Of a stretch of DNA of 15,089 bases, positions 13,335 to 15,089 are shown one piece after another (position 1 is the first letter of the stretch; the number at the start of each line of letters is the position of its first letter). The stretch comes from an uncultured Bacteroidales bacterium. Its GTDB lineage: Bacteria; Bacteroidota; Bacteroidia; Bacteroidales; F082. Both the position numbers and the translations under genes were made by a program. The notes under the pieces are model-generated. The model was not told where the DNA came from, searched no databases, and worked only from the letters and a program-made list of their open reading frames with translations. The stretch spans positions 1-15,089 of the forward strand of contig CALEMB010000124.1 of the NCBI GenBank assembly GCA_937902805.1, given 5' to 3'.

Positions 13335-15089
13335 TTAATCCAGGCTGTCGCCAGCCTCGCCGTCGCCTTCTTTGGCTTGTCTTTCGAGTTCCATCTTACC
13401 GAAACGCAAGGTAAAACCTGCCGAGATGTAACGGCTGTTCAGCATCTTTCGCGTGCTGTCGCTGAGGAAGTACGGGTTGGTATTGGTCGAACCCGAGCCG
13501 TAACGGCCTCCCCAATTGAAGATATCCTGCACGTTGACAAACACCGACAGACGACGTTTGAAGAAGTCACTACGCAGACTCATGTTGAGAGAGTAACGTG
13601 CCTTGCTTTCACTCATTAGGCTGATGGTAGGCGACCTATAGAAGGCCGAGGCCGTCAACTGCAAGCGGTCAAAGAGTTTGGCCCAAGCGTTGACGCGCAC
13701 ACTCCATGACCATTTGTCGCGCTGGTCGATTTGGTGAGTGACATTGCCCATGTCGTCAAGGCGATCGTACTCCATGCGATAGCCGTAATCGTACACGTTG
13801 GCATAAAGACGCACATTGAAGAAACCCGACGGACGGTAAGTCATGTTGAGCGAAGCACCGTAACGCCACGAAGTACCCATGTTGTAGGGCATCGAATAGC
13901 TGACGATACGGTCCAGATAGTCATCGTATTCGGCATCGGTCAGTCGGCTAATCTCATTGGTGCTCCAGCGGCCGTAAGCCTCCAAACCGATGTTGCCGAA
14001 CCGCTCGAAGAACTTCTGCCAGCCTGCTTCCACGTTGTGGGTATAACCGTTTTTAAGTCCGGCAGGATTGCCCGTCGAATAACTATCGTCGCCATACCTG
14101 CGGAAGGTGCTGATTTGGTCTTCACCCGCGTGCGACATGCGCATCGAGTAGTTGAGTTTCCAGTTGTGCATACTCTCCGTACGGTAAGTCAAGTGGATGG
14201 ACGGACGCACATTGAGGAAATACAGCGTGCTGTCGTCAGCAAAAGGCATCTCGCTGAGATAAGCGTATCCGATGCGGTCGCCGCCCACGCCCACACCTGT
14301 GCTGAGCGTGAATCCGCCCCAGCGGTGGGTCCAGTTGACATCGGCATTCAATCCTGCTTCAGAGCCATTAAAACGATAGGTGCGCAGTATGTCGACACTG
14401 TCATAATGGATGCCGCCATCGTTGGAATAAAAACGTTTATAGTCGCTGTTGTCCTTTTGATAGTCGGCACGCAGACCGTAACTGAGTTCGCCATCATCAC
14501 TGTAGGGACGGTTGTAACGCGCATCAAGATTAAAGCCGTAACTCATTTGGCTACTCAACAAATAGCGGTTTTCATCCAAATCGGTATAAACATCGTATAA
14601 ACGGTTGTTATAATTGTCAGAAGCGTTCTTGTTGAATCTGGAGTTCAAGCCGATGCGGAGATTGTGACCTTTCTCATCAAACTTTTTGGTATAGTCAATT
14701 CCAAAATGGCCGAAGCCAGAATGCGAAAGGGTCGTGTCGCCCATGTTGTAGGCCAATATGCTATCCACAGGCTCCATATAGAAGGTCTGCGATTCAAGGC
14801 GACCACCGAGACTACGGTTGTTATTGTAGAAGCCTCCTCCATCGAAAGAAATGTCGCTAGTGGAGTCAATCTCATAGTTGACGTTCAAGAAAAAATTACC
14901 GCTGATGCTGCGGTTGTTGTCTTTCTGTGTTGTGGTCTTGTACCAAACAGAGTCGTAGGTTCCTATGGTATCGCCATCTATGCGCTTCAGTTCCCAGCTG
15001 TCAGTGGAGTTGATTCTCTTGCTATAGCGGCCTGAGGCAAACACGTTGATACTCCACTTCTCCTTTTTCCACATATAGCTGAGCCAAGG
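13335..15089 (-). CDS. TonB-dependent outer-membrane receptor, C-terminal part (partial)
   Basis: This is an open frame of 584 codons plus a stop, running off the right edge. The first Met in it is not the start, since the frame continues upstream as PWLSY without a stop. The visible sequence is all beta barrel: alternating aromatic strands with short turns and Asp/Asn/Gly-rich extracellular loops, for example LTYRTESMHNWKLNYSMRM and FFNVRLYANVYDYGYRMEY. Near the end, LSVFVNVQDIFNWGGRYGSG and YISAGFTLRFGKMELERQ are typical of the outer-membrane beta-barrel family (TonB-dependent type, OMP_b-brl_3-like). A charged tail of about 20 residues (AKEGDGEAGDSLD) follows the final strand, also usual for that group. 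The signal peptide, N-terminal domain and plug would lie outside the window. The ligand is unknown. It converges on the T9SS cargo gene across a palindrome. Confidence 0.88.
   Translation of the reverse strand, partial: PWLSYMWKKEKWSINVFASGRYSKRINSTDSWELKRIDGDTIGTYDSVWYKTTTQKDNNRSISGNFFLNVNYEIDSTSDISFDGGGFYNNNRSLGGRLESQTFYMEPVDSILAYNMGDTTLSHSGFGHFGIDYTKKFDEKGHNLRIGLNSRFNKNASDNYNNRLYDVYTDLDENRYLLSSQMSYGFNLDARYNRPYSDDGELSYGLRADYQKDNSDYKRFYSNDGGIHYDSVDILRTYRFNGSEAGLNADVNWTHRWGGFTLSTGVGVGGDRIGYAYLSEMPFADDSTLYFLNVRPSIHLTYRTESMHNWKLNYSMRMSHAGEDQISTFRRYGDDSYSTGNPAGLKNGYTHNVEAGWQKFFERFGNIGLEAYGRWSTNEISRLTDAEYDDYLDRIVSYSMPYNMGTSWRYGASLNMTYRPSGFFNVRLYANVYDYGYRMEYDRLDDMGNVTHQIDQRDKWSWSVRVNAWAKLFDRLQLTASAFYRSPTISLMSESKARYSLNMSLRSDFFKRRLSVFVNVQDIFNWGGRYGSGSTNTNPYFLSDSTRKMLNSRYISAGFTLRFGKMELERQAKEGDGEAGDSLD

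Noticed and set aside
13731..14600. A 289-codon plus-strand open frame opposite the right-hand receptor
   Set aside because: It is the antisense shadow of a barrel domain and has no initiation signal or family resemblance.

Overview
The window looks like chromosomal DNA from an uncultured member of the Bacteroidota, probably order Bacteroidales. The evidence is two TonB-dependent outer-membrane receptors (one with an N-terminal carboxypeptidase-like domain), a secreted beta-helix protein ending in a type IX secretion (T9SS) sorting domain, signal peptides cut before Gln, lipoproteins, a bacterial GH3-family enzyme, and promoter boxes of the Bacteroidota form TAnnTTTG. I see no phage, plasmid, insertion sequence, CRISPR array, tRNA or rRNA. 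The genes are densely packed and no gap reaches 300 bases.

Layout. (1) Positions 1-5132, minus strand: an envelope cluster read right to left. It contains an SGNH hydrolase fused to a probable outer-membrane barrel, an S41-family lipoprotein, a TonB-dependent receptor, and the first codons of a lipoprotein that looks like DUF4249. Gaps are 8 and 42 bases for the first three genes. The last gap, 127 bases, is filled largely by a repeat. (2) Positions 5226-9148, plus strand: a translation and RNA-modification run, metG (methionyl-tRNA synthetase), mnmA (tRNA 2-thiouridylase) and an RluA-type pseudouridine synthase. (3) Positions 9206-11587, minus strand: a GH3-family adenylating enzyme followed 6 bases later by a LysE-family exporter, a likely two-gene operon. 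(4) Positions 11693-13267, plus strand: the T9SS cargo beta-helix protein. (5) Positions 13335-15089, minus strand: the C-terminal part of a second TonB-dependent receptor, running off the right edge.

Two intergenic regions are divergent promoter regions (5133-5225 and 11588-11692). Each carries outward-facing TAnnTTTG boxes, and the two plus-strand boxes lie in an identical 14-base string. Most other gaps hold small repeats: palindromes built on GTAGGGCTG (7315-7343 and 13273-13324, with a half copy near 203-212), 14-base tandem repeats at the ends of mnmA and of the lysE-like gene, and a double-hairpin repeat (90-170) at the start of the left-edge lipoprotein. Several of these run into coding sequence and appear to have changed protein ends.

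Functionally, group 1 looks like an outer-membrane uptake and processing unit of unknown substrate, and group 3 could be a synthesis-and-export pair. No wholly new system is evident. The points most worth checking are the hydrolase-barrel fusion, the GH3-LysE pairing, the heptad-repeat N-terminus of the GH3 protein, and the repeats recruited into coding sequence.
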